Source: an uncultured Flavobacterium sp. (GTDB taxonomy: Bacteria; Bacteroidota; Bacteroidia; Flavobacteriales; Flavobacteriaceae). From it: 64,000 bases of DNA. Positions 8,842-18,290 of this stretch are shown piece after piece. Numbering within the stretch: the first letter of the stretch is position 1; every line of letters starts with the position of its first letter. The position numbers and the translations under genes are program-made. The notes below the pieces were generated by a model that was not told the origin of the DNA, made no database searches, and worked only from the letters and a program-made list of their open reading frames with translations. The stretch is from positions 124,001 through 188,000 of the forward strand of contig NZ_CALTYA010000003.1 of NCBI RefSeq assembly GCF_943913405.1, written 5' to 3'.

Positions 8842-9003
8842 GTGGGAAGAAATTATTTAGAAGAATTGTCATTGATTGGCACTATTTTTTTCTGATTCAG
8901 CAAGACCCCCTTGAAAATGACAGCTTGTGTTTAAAAATATATAAAAATTGATTATTTTATGTATTATTTATGGGGTGTAATATTTTATAAATTGTTTTTG
9001 TAT

Positions 9004-9011
9004 TACATTTG
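9004..9011 (+). promoter_or_regulatory. Candidate -7 box of the amt promoter
   Basis: TACATTTG matches the Bacteroidota -7 consensus TAnnTTTG and lies 38 bases before the amt start codon. No good -33 TTTG is seen at the expected distance, so the assignment rests on the -7 box alone. Confidence 0.4.
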
Positions 9012-9049
9012 CCCTATAAAAACAGGGGTAATATTATTTTTTATTAAAT

Positions 9050-10390
9050 ATGAAAATTGAGAAACGCTGGATCAGTTCATTTGTAATTATAGCAATTGTT
9101 TCAATCGCCGGGCTTTTTTGGGAAACCAAAGCGCCAGAAGTTACTAAAGGATTTGGTGCGCCAGAAGCCATTAGTGCCGCAGATACTGCCTGGCTTTTGA
9201 CAGCTTCTTGCCTAGTGTTGCTTATGACTCCCGGACTTTCTTTTTTCTATGGAGGAATGGTGGGCAAGAAGAATGTAATCTCCACGATGCTCAAAAGTTT
9301 CATCTGCCTTGGCGTTATCGGGCTTTTGTGGGTTGTCGTTGGTTTCAGCCTTTCCTTCGGAGATTCATTAGGAATTATAATTAACGGCCAGCATTATGGC
9401 CTCATTGGTGACCCGAGAAGTTTTGCATTTTTTGACTATGTCGGTGAATTGCCCCATGCAAAAATGGCAACGACCATACCTTTTATATTATTTGCACTTT
9501 TTCAGATGAAATTTGCAGTCATAACCCCAGCTATTATTACAGGAGCTCTTGCGGAACGCATCCGATTTATTTCATTTCTTTTGTTTATTTGTTTGTTTAC
9601 CCTTTGTATCTACACCCCGCTTTGTCACATGGTGTGGCATCCAGAGGGATTGTTAGGAACTTATTTCGGAGTGAAAGATTTCGCAGGAGGAACTGTAGTG
9701 CATATGTCGGCTGGCTTTGCCGCTATTGCCGGCGTGCTGGTTTTGGGGAAAAGAAAAAACAGCGAGCACATTCCTGCCAATATCCCTTTTGTGTTACTGG
9801 GAACTGGAATGCTTTGGTTCGGATGGTTTGGTTTCAACGCGGGTTCAGCTTTGGCAGCCAACGGAACTGCCGCGATGGCTTTTGCCACAACAACCGTGGC
9901 TTCTGCTTCGGCAATGCTTACCTGGGTTTTCTTTGATAGAATTAACGGAAGAAAAGTTTCTGCTCTTGGAGCATGCATTGGTGCAGTCGTTGGGCTTGTA
10001 GCCATTACTCCCGCTGCCGGATTTGTTTCTATTCCTAAGAGCATGTTCTTTGGATTTGCGGCAGCAATCATCTCCAACCGAATGCTATATTGGAAAAAGC
10101 TAAAAGAAATCGACGATACGCTTGATGTCTTTGCCTGCCACGGCGTTGGCGGCATCACCGGAATGATCTTGACGGCTATTTTTGCGCAAGGCGAAAATGC
10201 AAGCCTTCTTCACGGTGGCTGGTCGGTTTTTGGACACCACATGATGGCTTTGGTTTTAGTTTCTGCGTTTACTTTCTTCGGAGCTTACTTTCTTTTCAGG
10301 CTTACGAATTGGTTTATTCCGCTTCGTGTTGCCGAAGAATCTGAAGATATGGGACTTGACCTTTCACAGCACGGTGAATATCATCAATAG
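9050..10390 (+). CDS. amt: Ammonium transporter (Amt/MEP/Rh family)
   Basis: A 446-residue inner-membrane channel with about 11-12 hydrophobic segments. Family hallmarks include DTAWLLTASCLVLLMTPGLSFFYGGMV, the TGALAERIRF loop and FNAGSALAANG. The twin pore histidines are His218 (VHMSAG) and His364 (ACHGVGG). It conducts ammonium or ammonia inward. The residues before the first Amt-conserved motif (AISAADTAWLL) include a signal-like segment, as in several Amt proteins. No glnK/glnB (P-II) gene lies next to it, unlike the common amt-glnK pairing, so the regulator must be elsewhere. The converging permease gene begins its 3' end 41 bases downstream. Confidence 0.96.
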   Translation: MKIEKRWISSFVIIAIVSIAGLFWETKAPEVTKGFGAPEAISAADTAWLLTASCLVLLMTPGLSFFYGGMVGKKNVISTMLKSFICLGVIGLLWVVVGFSLSFGDSLGIIINGQHYGLIGDPRSFAFFDYVGELPHAKMATTIPFILFALFQMKFAVITPAIITGALAERIRFISFLLFICLFTLCIYTPLCHMVWHPEGLLGTYFGVKDFAGGTVVHMSAGFAAIAGVLVLGKRKNSEHIPANIPFVLLGTGMLWFGWFGFNAGSALAANGTAAMAFATTTVASASAMLTWVFFDRINGRKVSALGACIGAVVGLVAITPAAGFVSIPKSMFFGFAAAIISNRMLYWKKLKEIDDTLDVFACHGVGGITGMILTAIFAQGENASLLHGGWSVFGHHMMALVLVSAFTFFGAYFLFRLTNWFIPLRVAEESEDMGLDLSQHGEYHQ

Positions 10391-10431
10391 ATTTTTATCT
10401 AGAGAAAAATTTCTATCGCATGGCAAGCTGG

Positions 10432-11523
10432 CTATGATTCTGTCTTGGATTTTCTGCGCTTGAACCAATGTGAATCTTCTTCTCCGAACAGATAGGCGTA
10501 AGGCTCTGTTTCCGGACTTAATTCGAATAATTTTTTCAGGATGGCTATTGTCGGGATTATTAAAATCATTCCGACCACTCCCCAAATTGCGCCTCCGATC
10601 AGCAATCCTAAAAAGGTGATGAAAGCATTCAGGCTTACATTGGCTCCGGTGATTTTTGGCGTAAGAAAACTGCTTTCCGCAAATTGAATCAGCGTGAAAG
10701 AAACCACTACTGCAAAAGGGTAGAACAGGCTGTCTTTTGTCAAGAGCGCAAAAAAGAACGGCATCAAAGCTCCCATAAACGGACCAACATAAGGGATGAT
10801 ATTCAGCAAGCCGGCAATCATTCCGAAGAATATGGCGTGCTTGATTCCTAAAGCAAAAAGAACTGCGGTATTCACGATTCCTAAGATCAGCATTACTTTT
10901 CCGGCCCCGACAATATAAGCGTGGACAATTTTTCTGATGGAAACGATATGTTCCATCAAGACTTTGTTGCGCTGTTTTTCAAAAACCTTGGTCACGAAAA
11001 CCAGCAGATGGTCTCTGTAAATTAATAAGAAGAATATAAAAACAGGAAGCAGAATTATATTTGACAGCGTGCCTAAAGTCATCATCAAGAGTTCAGATAT
11101 ATTCGTGTTTCCAGATTCAATCATGGCTACTATCTTTTCGATTTCAAAACCATTTCCCATGCCGATATCGAATCCGAAGGTACTGTCAAACCAAGTGTTT
11201 ATCTTGATGGCAAAATTGTTGAGGTTTTCACCCATGTTGGCTTCCACGTCATTAGTGAATCCTTTTAGCTGGATGAATATGAAGAAAAGAATGCCGCCGA
11301 TCAGCATTATGATTAAAAGCAAAGCAATGAAAGCGCTTAAGGATCTCGGTAATTTGAAACGCTCTAAGCGGTTGCAAAACGAAGTCATCAGCATGGCGAT
11401 GTAGCCTGAAACCAATAAAGGAACTAAAATCTGCTTGGCCATTATCATGAAAAATATAATGATAATGATCAAGAGTGAAATAAAAACGGCCTTTATATAA
11501 GGTGGTAGTTTGGTGGTTGTCAT
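10432..11523 (-). CDS. AI-2E family transporter (PerM/TqsA-like permease)
   Basis: The start is placed at ATG 11523 (MTTTKLPPYIKAVF), giving 363 residues; the frame runs back to a TTG at 11568. Hydrophobic segments cluster at about residues 10-75, a soluble domain spans 80-145, and the C-terminal half holds about five membrane spans. The stretch GLLNIIPYVGPFMGALMPFFFAL and the closing GGAIWGVVGMILIIPTIAILK are diagnostic of the AI-2E/PerM family. Members export or import diverse small molecules, or act as Na+/H+ antiporters; the name does not prove AI-2 transport. It is transcribed toward amt. Confidence 0.92.
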   Translation of the reverse strand: MTTTKLPPYIKAVFISLLIIIIIFFMIMAKQILVPLLVSGYIAMLMTSFCNRLERFKLPRSLSAFIALLLIIMLIGGILFFIFIQLKGFTNDVEANMGENLNNFAIKINTWFDSTFGFDIGMGNGFEIEKIVAMIESGNTNISELLMMTLGTLSNIILLPVFIFFLLIYRDHLLVFVTKVFEKQRNKVLMEHIVSIRKIVHAYIVGAGKVMLILGIVNTAVLFALGIKHAIFFGMIAGLLNIIPYVGPFMGALMPFFFALLTKDSLFYPFAVVVSFTLIQFAESSFLTPKITGANVSLNAFITFLGLLIGGAIWGVVGMILIIPTIAILKKLFELSPETEPYAYLFGEEDSHWFKRRKSKTES

Positions 11524-11694
11524 GCTTTTGCTTGTGTTAAATTGGAGGTTGTTACTCAAATTTAGCAATAAAATTCCCCTTAAATTCTAAAGATTATATT
11601 AAAATGAAGCAAAAGTTATTTTTAAATCTTACTAATTTGGGTTTTCTATTGTAGTTGCAAAGCTTCTGAAGGATTTGAGATATAGCTAAAAGCA

Positions 11695-11730
11695 AAAAAT
11701 CCCATAAACAAATTGCTTATGGGATTTTTC
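11695..11730 (-). terminator. Terminator of the 1,761-aa T9SS protein gene
   Basis: The stem AAAAATCCCATA / TATGGGATTTTT, with a loop of about 11 nt, lies about 20 bases beyond the stop codon at 11749. Read on the minus strand it ends in a T-run. Confidence 0.85.
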
Positions 11731-11748
11731 TATTATAAAGAATTAGTA

Positions 11749-14700
11749 CTAGTTCATTATTACTTTTTTAGAAACCGTTTGGTTGTTATCTAAAGTTACT
11801 TTCACAATCACCACTTGTGTTGCGATGTTCAAACCAGATGTGCTGAATTCGCTGTTGTCAATTCCGTTTTTAGAGAAAAGGCTTTTTCCAGTGATGTCAT
11901 ATACTTGAACTCCGTCGATGATAAAATTTTTCGCTTTTATTCCGATTTGGTTTCCTGATTTGTAAACTACGATATCAGAATTAGAAACGATTGGAGTGTC
12001 AACACCTAATGTTTCGTTTACATAACGCATTTCGAAACGGTTGTCAAAAGTTCCAGCTGTTGAAGTGAATGTGAAATCACCAGCTCTCAAGTCATGATAT
12101 TCATTTGTCGTTCTGTCAAAAAGATAAATCGCTTGGTTTTCAAAAAGACCTTCTTTTCTGTTGATGCTGATTGTGTACTGACCAGCAGTCGCTACTTTGT
12201 ATCCAACAGGAACGGCATCAGTTGCTGCGAAAGGATATTGACGACCTTGGATTGCCAATTTGTTATCGCTGATTACTGTGTAAAGCATTACGTTTCCAGA
12301 AGAATAAGTCACACCGTCATAGCTGTCATCGATGCTGTTTGTAGCTCCGTCAACATATCCTAAAAGGAATTCGCTGTAAAGACCGTCTGCGTTTGCAAGG
12401 CTTATCCAATATCTGTTGTTATCTTCTGCAGTTTGAGCTGTATTGCCGTTTCTGAAGAAGTCAGTGTTGCTTGTATTTCCTGTAACACGCATGCTGTTTT
12501 TGAATACTATGTTTCCGCCAGTCGTTGTTGTGTTTACAAAGAATCCTTGTCCAGCTGCGATATTCCCGTCAGGTTTTTTAGCAATCGGGCTAGTTGCAAC
12601 TCCTCCAGTTTTGTTGTAAACTGCATAATCTTGTGAGTTATAGCTGTAAGTTCCGTTTTGATTTGGCGTATTGGAAACACGATTTTTGTGAGTCCAGAAA
12701 TAGAAGTTACCATCTATTTTTCCGCTGTTTGCTTTCATGAATTCAGTTACGCTTACTGGTGAAGAATAAGGATTTCCGATAAGGTTTGAAGATCCAGATG
12801 TTCCTAAAATTGGCACGTTGATATCTCCTGAATTTGCTTTTCCTTTGAAAACTCCTTGGAAAGTACCTCCAGCAAAAGTTCCGTCTACATAAGAGTTACC
12901 ATTGCTTGTTCCGCCATTTGTGATAGTGTTGTTCCATCCTTGTGGCGCTCTGATGATATATCCTCTTCCTGCAGTCATGCTTGTTGTAGTTGCATTTTCA
13001 ACAACCCAGCTTGTTCCATTGAAGCTGTAATATTTGTCTGCCAATGTCAATGGAGAGAATGTTTTTAAATTTTGAGCTACAACTGGAGAAGACCAATATG
13101 TGAAATCATAGATAATCATTGGCGTTGTATTTCTTTCCATTGTGAAAGAGTTTACGTCTCCTGTGAAAGTTGCGTCATCTTTTATTTGAACAAGAGATCC
13201 TGTATTTCTTACGAAGATATTTCCTGTGCTTTCAACTACTACATTGTTTACTACATTCAAAGCAGAATTTGCAGCGATTGTTAGTTTTTTTCCAGCTTTA
13301 ACAGTACATGAACATACATTTAAATTAGTTGTCAATGAAAGATTGTCGCTCACTACAATTGATGTATTTTCTGGAGCTGCACTCCATCCAGCGCTTGTGT
13401 AGATGCTTGGTTTGTCAGTCAATGTCATTTTTACGTAAGCATCGCCGCCGCCTTCTCTTAAACGGACTTCCATTTTTGATTCTGAATTCAAATAATAGTT
13501 TCCAACAATTGTATTGGCATTACCATTATATCCATTTACGTCGAAGATAAGAGTTCCGTCAAGGTAAATTTTCACAGCGTCATCCCATTTGTCCATTTTT
13601 AATTGGTAAAGACCGCAAGGGAAACCTTTTCTTTTGTGAACAACCGTGAAGTTGTCAGCACCAATTTGTCCGCCAGCCCATCCTGTTGCACCAGTAACTC
13701 CGTTTGCAACGGCTGCAGAAGGAGATAATGCTTTAGACCATCTGTCTTCTGAATTGATTCCTAGTGATGGATCAACGAAATAACCAGCATAGCTTGAAGC
13801 ATTTGCGTCGATATCAATATTTTCTTCATTATAACCGTATACATTCCAAACGTTGTTACCAAATTCTGTTGGATCACCTTCTCTTTTATTGTAAGTAAAT
13901 GAAACGTGAGAAGCTGTTGGTCCGTTATAGTATTCTAATATAAAAGTATGTGCACCCGCAGTAGCAAAAGTTTTTGTTATTGAGGTTGTTGTATAGCTGT
14001 GCTCATTCCAGTTGTTGATAGTTGTCAAAACACCATCAATGTATAATCTGTAACCGTCATCACCACCTACTGTAAAGTTGTAGATATCGGCGTTAAGGTT
14101 CAAGGTCATTTTATATCTTACGAAGAATCTTTCTGAAGGCGCATTGCAAAGGTAAGTTTCTCTACCTGCGAATGGTCCGTTTCCTATGTTTCTGTCGAAA
14201 ATTGCATTTTCAGTAACATATCCTCTGTAATTTACGTCATTTACGGCTGGAGTTACAGCGTTATTTGTATAGTTTGAATAAACATATCCGATCCATTCTC
14301 CTGTTCCAGAAATATTTCTATCTCTTGGAGTTACAGTAGTTGTTGTTATTGTAGAGTAAATTGCACAAGCATCATTGCTGTATCTTTTTACCCAGTAAGT
14401 TGTTGCTGTAGTTGGGCTTACTGTTATTGAAGCTCCAGTTTCTCCAGCTATCGGATTTGTTCCTGTAGAGCCAATTCCCCATTGGTAAGTAGTTCCTGCA
14501 GGTGTTCCGCCTTGTGCGGTCAATACTACGCTATCGCCAGTTGTACAAGTTGTTGTCGCTGCAGATTGCGTAATTCCTGTTGGGGCAGTTAAAGTTCCAC
14601 AAGGGGTGTAAGTGTAAGAGAAAGAAACTCTTGAGTGCGTCATGTCTTCATAATACTCAAGGATCAAATCTGTGTTTCCTGCAAGTGTAATTGCAGCTGA

Positions 14701-17034
14701 TTCAGATGAAACATAGCTGTGAAGTACAAAATTGTCAATTACAGTTGCTGTGCCTACTTTTAATCTATATCCATCATCACCGCTAACTTTAAATACATAA
14801 GTACCAGCTGGGAAATTTTTTCTCATTTTGTAACGAACTGCGAAGTGATCATTGTAAGTTCCACACAATTGAGTTGTTAATCCTGAAAAATTGCCAGTGT
14901 CTGAATCACGATCAAACAATTCGTTTTCTGTAACATATCCTTTATAGTTTGCAGAAGCAAAAGGCGTTGCAGGCGGGTTTGCTGTATCAGCAGCATTATT
15001 GTAAACATATCCAATCCAGCTATTAGTACCAAATGTTGTTTGGTCACCAGGAGCAATACATGCTTTTACTTCGTAAGCGCCCATTGATGGAGCTGTTCTT
15101 GTAGCATTTTTAATGTCTTTTGGAATCGTAGATAAAAGTGTGTTTGATCCGATAAGAGTTTCGTTTGGACTTGTGTTTTCTGCTAACTGAAAATCTGTAG
15201 CCGATACAAAAGCTGGAAGAGCAGACAATGAATTTGCATCTTGACCAGTTGCTGTTCTCCATGCAGCGATATTATTTCTGTCGCCATCTAAATATCCAAC
15301 ATTTGAATTAGAAAAATAATCGTTGTAATTTATTGTCAGTTGGCTTTTGTTGATTCTGCAATTGATCGCATATTGTACTCCGTTTGTTTGAGCATTGTAA
15401 AAAATATTGTTCAAAACAGAAACCGCTGTTCCGCCATCAATAAATAAAGAAGCTGAACGAGAACCGTTTGTTGTTGAATTCATAACAATAGTGTTATGAT
15501 ATATTTTGTTGTTTGCACCAGCGTGTACATAAATACCTTGTGCTTTTAGGTCATAGTTATAATCATCACTATTCGAATAGTTGTTATAGCTTATGTTGCT
15601 GATTGCATTGTTGTAAACTAAATTGTCTCCACTGTTAAGATAAAGAGCTGTACAGAATCCATTTCTTATCGTGTTTGTAACATTTTTTATAATGTTGTTG
15701 AAAATTGTACCACTGCTGTTTCCAGTAATGATAATTCCAGAGTGTGTTCCTAAATAACCTGTAGTAGTTTTTTCAATATCAGAAATCGTACTGTTTGAAA
15801 TCGTGTAAGTTTCAGCATTGTTGAAGTAGATTCCTAAACTTGGTCTGTTTGATCCAGAATTTACGAAGCTGATATTGTTTATAACCCATCCTTTAGATAG
15901 ATTTCCTGAAACGTTGCTTCCGTCAAGATAAATTCCTTTTGAAACATCTTGAAGTTTTACATTGTCTAAAGTTACTCTTGAACTGATACCATTAGAATAT
16001 AGAGCTGTTGCGATTTGTCCTTCTGAATGAAATGTTTGTTTTAATGTCAAGTTTTTGAAAACATTGTCATTTGCTCCATCAGTTTCTCTGCTATTTCCTG
16101 TTGAAGTTAATGTAATTACTGATCTTAGCTCGTTTCCAGTTTTGTTTGTAAAAAGCGTAAGAGTTTCATTTCCATTAATGATAATGTTTCTTGCGGCGTT
16201 TAAATTAAAAACAGAAGTTGCGTTTGATTCTATCGTCACAGATTTGTTATTAGGCTTGATTGTAACCGTATTTGTAGAAGAAGTTCCGGTAAACTTGTTG
16301 ATCGTTAATGGAAATGCTTCGCCAGTTGATGTGTTGTAAGTTGCATTATCTAAAGCAAAGGTTACAGGCCCTGAAACACCAACTGTATTTAGTGCGCTTA
16401 TTGCTTCTGTTAAAGTTGCAAAATTCGGAGTCAAGGTACTGTTGATATAGTAAGTTCCGGTTAAAGCATATTGCTTGTATCCTCTTACTTTTAAAGTATT
16501 TGCGTTGATTCTCCATCCATTGCCGTTATATTGACCGCCTCTTGCATAAAAGCGAATAATAAGTTTTTGGTTCGTTCCAACATTACGGTTGATCGCCAAG
16601 CTTTTTGTAGGATTGCTTGCTACCAATTCATCATTGACAAGAGTTACTGCACTAGCTTCTGAGAATGCATAGTTGTCTGAGCTGTTTGCTATATAATATT
16701 TAACTCTATAGTTTGTAGCGCCGTCACCAACTCTAGTTTGGCTGAAATTAAGGTTTTGGATGAAAATCAAATTTCCAGTTGTAGGAGAAACTGTAATTTG
16801 CATGTAGCGATAATCTTGGTAAGAACCATCGCCCCAGTTTGACATCAATAAACCAGCTGCGCTATATGCAGTATTTCCTGTTTGCGAAAAACTTGCATTT
16901 TCTGAAGTCGCATAAGACTGGTTAGAAGCAGCATTACCGTTGGCTGTAAATGCCCAGTTGGCCAAGTCAACTATTGTTTGAGAGAACCCAAAAAATGGTA
17001 ATAATAATAGCAGGAGTAAGATAATTTTTTTCAT
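11749..17034 (-). CDS. Giant T9SS-secreted surface protein with beta-helix, PA14 and Ig-like domains
   Basis: The start is placed at ATG 17034 (MKKIILLLLLLLPFFGFSQ, signal peptide), giving 1,761 residues; an in-frame ATG at 17046 adds MFFP. In order: a beta-sandwich-like region (about 20-195), a right-handed beta-helix with NNI/YNN-type turns (200-650), a PA14 domain (663-810; FKVSGDDGYRLKVG), an Ig-like domain (811-905), a second PA14 (905-1050; FTVGGDDGYRLYID), a divergent third PA14-like domain (1050-1205), a module shared with the neighbouring giant protein (1226-1678; YDFTYWSSPV), and a T9SS sorting domain (1680-1761; VQVYDITGKSLF...KKVIMN). PA14 and beta-helix domains suggest binding or processing of glycans, but no catalytic site was seen. 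It is probably a cell-surface or secreted adhesin. Confidence 0.9.
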   Translation of the reverse strand: MKKIILLLLLLLPFFGFSQTIVDLANWAFTANGNAASNQSYATSENASFSQTGNTAYSAAGLLMSNWGDGSYQDYRYMQITVSPTTGNLIFIQNLNFSQTRVGDGATNYRVKYYIANSSDNYAFSEASAVTLVNDELVASNPTKSLAINRNVGTNQKLIIRFYARGGQYNGNGWRINANTLKVRGYKQYALTGTYYINSTLTPNFATLTEAISALNTVGVSGPVTFALDNATYNTSTGEAFPLTINKFTGTSSTNTVTIKPNNKSVTIESNATSVFNLNAARNIIINGNETLTLFTNKTGNELRSVITLTSTGNSRETDGANDNVFKNLTLKQTFHSEGQIATALYSNGISSRVTLDNVKLQDVSKGIYLDGSNVSGNLSKGWVINNISFVNSGSNRPSLGIYFNNAETYTISNSTISDIEKTTTGYLGTHSGIIITGNSSGTIFNNIIKNVTNTIRNGFCTALYLNSGDNLVYNNAISNISYNNYSNSDDYNYDLKAQGIYVHAGANNKIYHNTIVMNSTTNGSRSASLFIDGGTAVSVLNNIFYNAQTNGVQYAINCRINKSQLTINYNDYFSNSNVGYLDGDRNNIAAWRTATGQDANSLSALPAFVSATDFQLAENTSPNETLIGSNTLLSTIPKDIKNATRTAPSMGAYEVKACIAPGDQTTFGTNSWIGYVYNNAADTANPPATPFASANYKGYVTENELFDRDSDTGNFSGLTTQLCGTYNDHFAVRYKMRKNFPAGTYVFKVSGDDGYRLKVGTATVIDNFVLHSYVSSESAAITLAGNTDLILEYYEDMTHSRVSFSYTYTPCGTLTAPTGITQSAATTTCTTGDSVVLTAQGGTPAGTTYQWGIGSTGTNPIAGETGASITVSPTTATTYWVKRYSNDACAIYSTITTTTVTPRDRNISGTGEWIGYVYSNYTNNAVTPAVNDVNYRGYVTENAIFDRNIGNGPFAGRETYLCNAPSERFFVRYKMTLNLNADIYNFTVGGDDGYRLYIDGVLTTINNWNEHSYTTTSITKTFATAGAHTFILEYYNGPTASHVSFTYNKREGDPTEFGNNVWNVYGYNEENIDIDANASSYAGYFVDPSLGINSEDRWSKALSPSAAVANGVTGATGWAGGQIGADNFTVVHKRKGFPCGLYQLKMDKWDDAVKIYLDGTLIFDVNGYNGNANTIVGNYYLNSESKMEVRLREGGGDAYVKMTLTDKPSIYTSAGWSAAPENTSIVVSDNLSLTTNLNVCSCTVKAGKKLTIAANSALNVVNNVVVESTGNIFVRNTGSLVQIKDDATFTGDVNSFTMERNTTPMIIYDFTYWSSPVVAQNLKTFSPLTLADKYYSFNGTSWVVENATTTSMTAGRGYIIRAPQGWNNTITNGGTSNGNSYVDGTFAGGTFQGVFKGKANSGDINVPILGTSGSSNLIGNPYSSPVSVTEFMKANSGKIDGNFYFWTHKNRVSNTPNQNGTYSYNSQDYAVYNKTGGVATSPIAKKPDGNIAAGQGFFVNTTTTGGNIVFKNSMRVTGNTSNTDFFRNGNTAQTAEDNNRYWISLANADGLYSEFLLGYVDGATNSIDDSYDGVTYSSGNVMLYTVISDNKLAIQGRQYPFAATDAVPVGYKVATAGQYTISINRKEGLFENQAIYLFDRTTNEYHDLRAGDFTFTSTAGTFDNRFEMRYVNETLGVDTPIVSNSDIVVYKSGNQIGIKAKNFIIDGVQVYDITGKSLFSKNGIDNSEFSTSGLNIATQVVIVKVTLDNNQTVSKKVIMN

Positions 17035-17067
17035 GGGGAAAAACATCTGTTTTTAGTTTCAGTTGAG

Positions 17068-17075
17068 CAAATGTA
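17068..17075 (-). promoter_or_regulatory. Candidate -7 box for the 1,761-aa T9SS gene
   Basis: On the minus strand this reads TACATTTG, matching TAnnTTTG, 33 bases before the preferred start codon at 17034. Confidence 0.45.
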
Positions 17076-17126
17076 ATTTCACTTACGGCTACGCATGAAA
17101 CTTTGGATTCCCTATTTTCCGACTTT

Positions 17127-17155
17127 TCGATGAACGGTAAATTTAATCGATGAAC
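17127..17155 (-). promoter_or_regulatory. Direct-repeat promoter element shared with the 18,429 gene
   Basis: On the minus strand two copies of GTTCATCGA are spaced exactly 20 bp apart, with TTAAATTTACC between them. The whole 29 bp aligns to 18291-18319 upstream of the other giant T9SS gene, identical except for a few positions. It lies 51 bp upstream of the -7 box. Direct repeats phased by two helical turns are typical of an activator that binds as a tandem dimer; LytTR-type regulators bind in this way, but assigning that family here is inference. Confidence 0.55.
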
Positions 17156-17161
17156 TGCATC

Positions 17162-17187
17162 TTTTTACGAAAACGTTTTCGTAAAAA
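17162..17187. promoter_or_regulatory. 26-bp perfect palindrome, possible operator
   Basis: The arms TTTTTACGAAAAC / GTTTTCGTAAAAA meet without a spacer. The core CGAAAACGTTTTCG, with a central CG, resembles operators of LacI-family repressors. It lies directly upstream of the shared direct-repeat element in the promoter region of the T9SS gene starting at 17034. There is no T-run, and recX ends 149 bp away, so it does not look like a terminator. Confidence 0.5.
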
Positions 17188-17335
17188 TTGAAAGAAAAGT
17201 AATGCAAAACATAGTAATTGTGTAAAAAAATACACTTTTTGTGTAAAATTTGTAGGTCTGATTTACAGTAAATTATGGATAATACAATTTATAAGTGCTA
17301 AATCTTACAATTTTAGAAGAGAAATTTGCAGTCTT

Positions 17336-17815
17336 TTATTCTGTTTTTGAAGATAAATCTTGAAGTTTTTCATAAACCAGCTGGCTTTCGAAACCTTTTC
17401 TGAAAAGAAAATCGCACCATTTTTTTTTCTTTCTCAATAGATTGGTTTCAGCAATAGAATCCCAGTTTTTTTCTGCTAAAATGTGGAAATTTTCAAGATA
17501 TTCTGAGCTGTCAATTTCCTTAAGTGCTTTGTCAATATTGTATTTTGAAATATGGCGTAGTTGCAATTCGCGAACAATTCTAATTTTCCCCCAATGTTTT
17601 ATGCGATGTTTTCCGCGGGCAAAAGAGCAGGCAAAACGTTCTTCGTTTAAGAAATTGTCTGTAATTAAGTGAACTACAATTCTGTCGATCTCGTCTGAAG
17701 TCATTTTTAAAGTTCGCAGTTTTTGAACAACTTCTTCGTGACAGCGCTCTTGGTAAGCACAATAATTCTCTAATTTTTGGATGGCTTCGCTTACTGTTGG
17801 ATATTCTTTTGACAT
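17336..17815 (-). CDS. recX: Regulatory protein RecX
   Basis: A 159-residue helical protein with the three-helix repeat pattern of RecX: AIQKLENYCAYQERCHEEVVQKLRTL near the N-terminus, DRIVVHLITDNFLNEERFACSFARGKHRIKHWGKIRIVRELQLR in the middle, and a third repeat ending in RKGFESQLVYEKLQ. RecX binds RecA filaments and limits recombinase and coprotease activity. recA is not adjacent here. The gene stands between the two giant T9SS genes and looks monocistronic. Confidence 0.93.
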   Translation of the reverse strand: MSKEYPTVSEAIQKLENYCAYQERCHEEVVQKLRTLKMTSDEIDRIVVHLITDNFLNEERFACSFARGKHRIKHWGKIRIVRELQLRHISKYNIDKALKEIDSSEYLENFHILAEKNWDSIAETNLLRKKKKWCDFLFRKGFESQLVYEKLQDLSSKTE

Positions 17816-17943
17816 GGTGCTAATTTCAAACTTTATTCAAAAATAAGGCATTCGAGTGAAATAAAAATATAAAAATAGATTTCCGAAATTTTAATTGATC
17901 AAGAAAAGAAAAGCACTTTTCAAAATTCTTAAAAATAAATATG

Positions 17944-17951
17944 TACGTTTG
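17944..17951 (+). promoter_or_regulatory. Candidate -7 box before the small ORF at 17,999
   Basis: TACGTTTG matches TAnnTTTG. It lies 47 bases upstream of the ATG at 17999, in a region otherwise without genes. Confidence 0.4.
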
Positions 17952-17998
17952 CACAAGTATTTCCCAAACAGCGATTTAATAATTTTAAATAGAATAAT

Positions 17999-18148
17999 AT
18001 GCCAAAATTAAATGAAAACAAAAGCTGTAAATTTTTTGCAGCGATTCCAACTTCAGCAATGAAAAATTATGCTGCACCAAATGCACCATTTTTCAACTTC
18101 AAAACTTCTAGTTTTTTATCAAAATCTAAATTCAATTTCCTATCGTAA
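17999..18148 (+). CDS. Possible 49-residue small protein
   Basis: An ATG-to-TAA frame of 49 codons lies in the 613-base gap between recX and the giant T9SS gene. A consensus -7 box precedes it and a weak hairpin (AAGGGCT / AGCCTTT, about 18207-18228) follows. The product is basic and rich in Lys, Phe, Ser and Asn, with one Cys, and has no signal peptide or membrane span. I do not recognise it. It could be a genuine small protein, a leader peptide for the downstream gene, or chance. Support is the promoter-ORF-hairpin arrangement only. Confidence 0.3.
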   Translation: MPKLNENKSCKFFAAIPTSAMKNYAAPNAPFFNFKTSSFLSKSKFNFLS

Positions 18149-18290
18149 TGCACTGTTTTTTAGGATAATGTTAATTCTATGCAGTAATTTTTGGCATTAT
18201 TATAGTAAGGGCTAAAAAAAGCCTTTAAAATAAGGTGTTAACATAATTTATTACGATTTTATTTAATTTCTTACAAATTTTGAATATGTA

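Noticed and set aside
9661..10158. 165-codon minus-strand frame inside amt
   Set aside because: It is antisense to a strongly conserved transporter; the composition (Pro, Ala, Ser, Lys) is typical of a shadow frame.
17162..17187. Palindrome considered as a terminator of recX
   Set aside because: It is 149 bp beyond the recX stop, has no loop and no long T-run after the stem.
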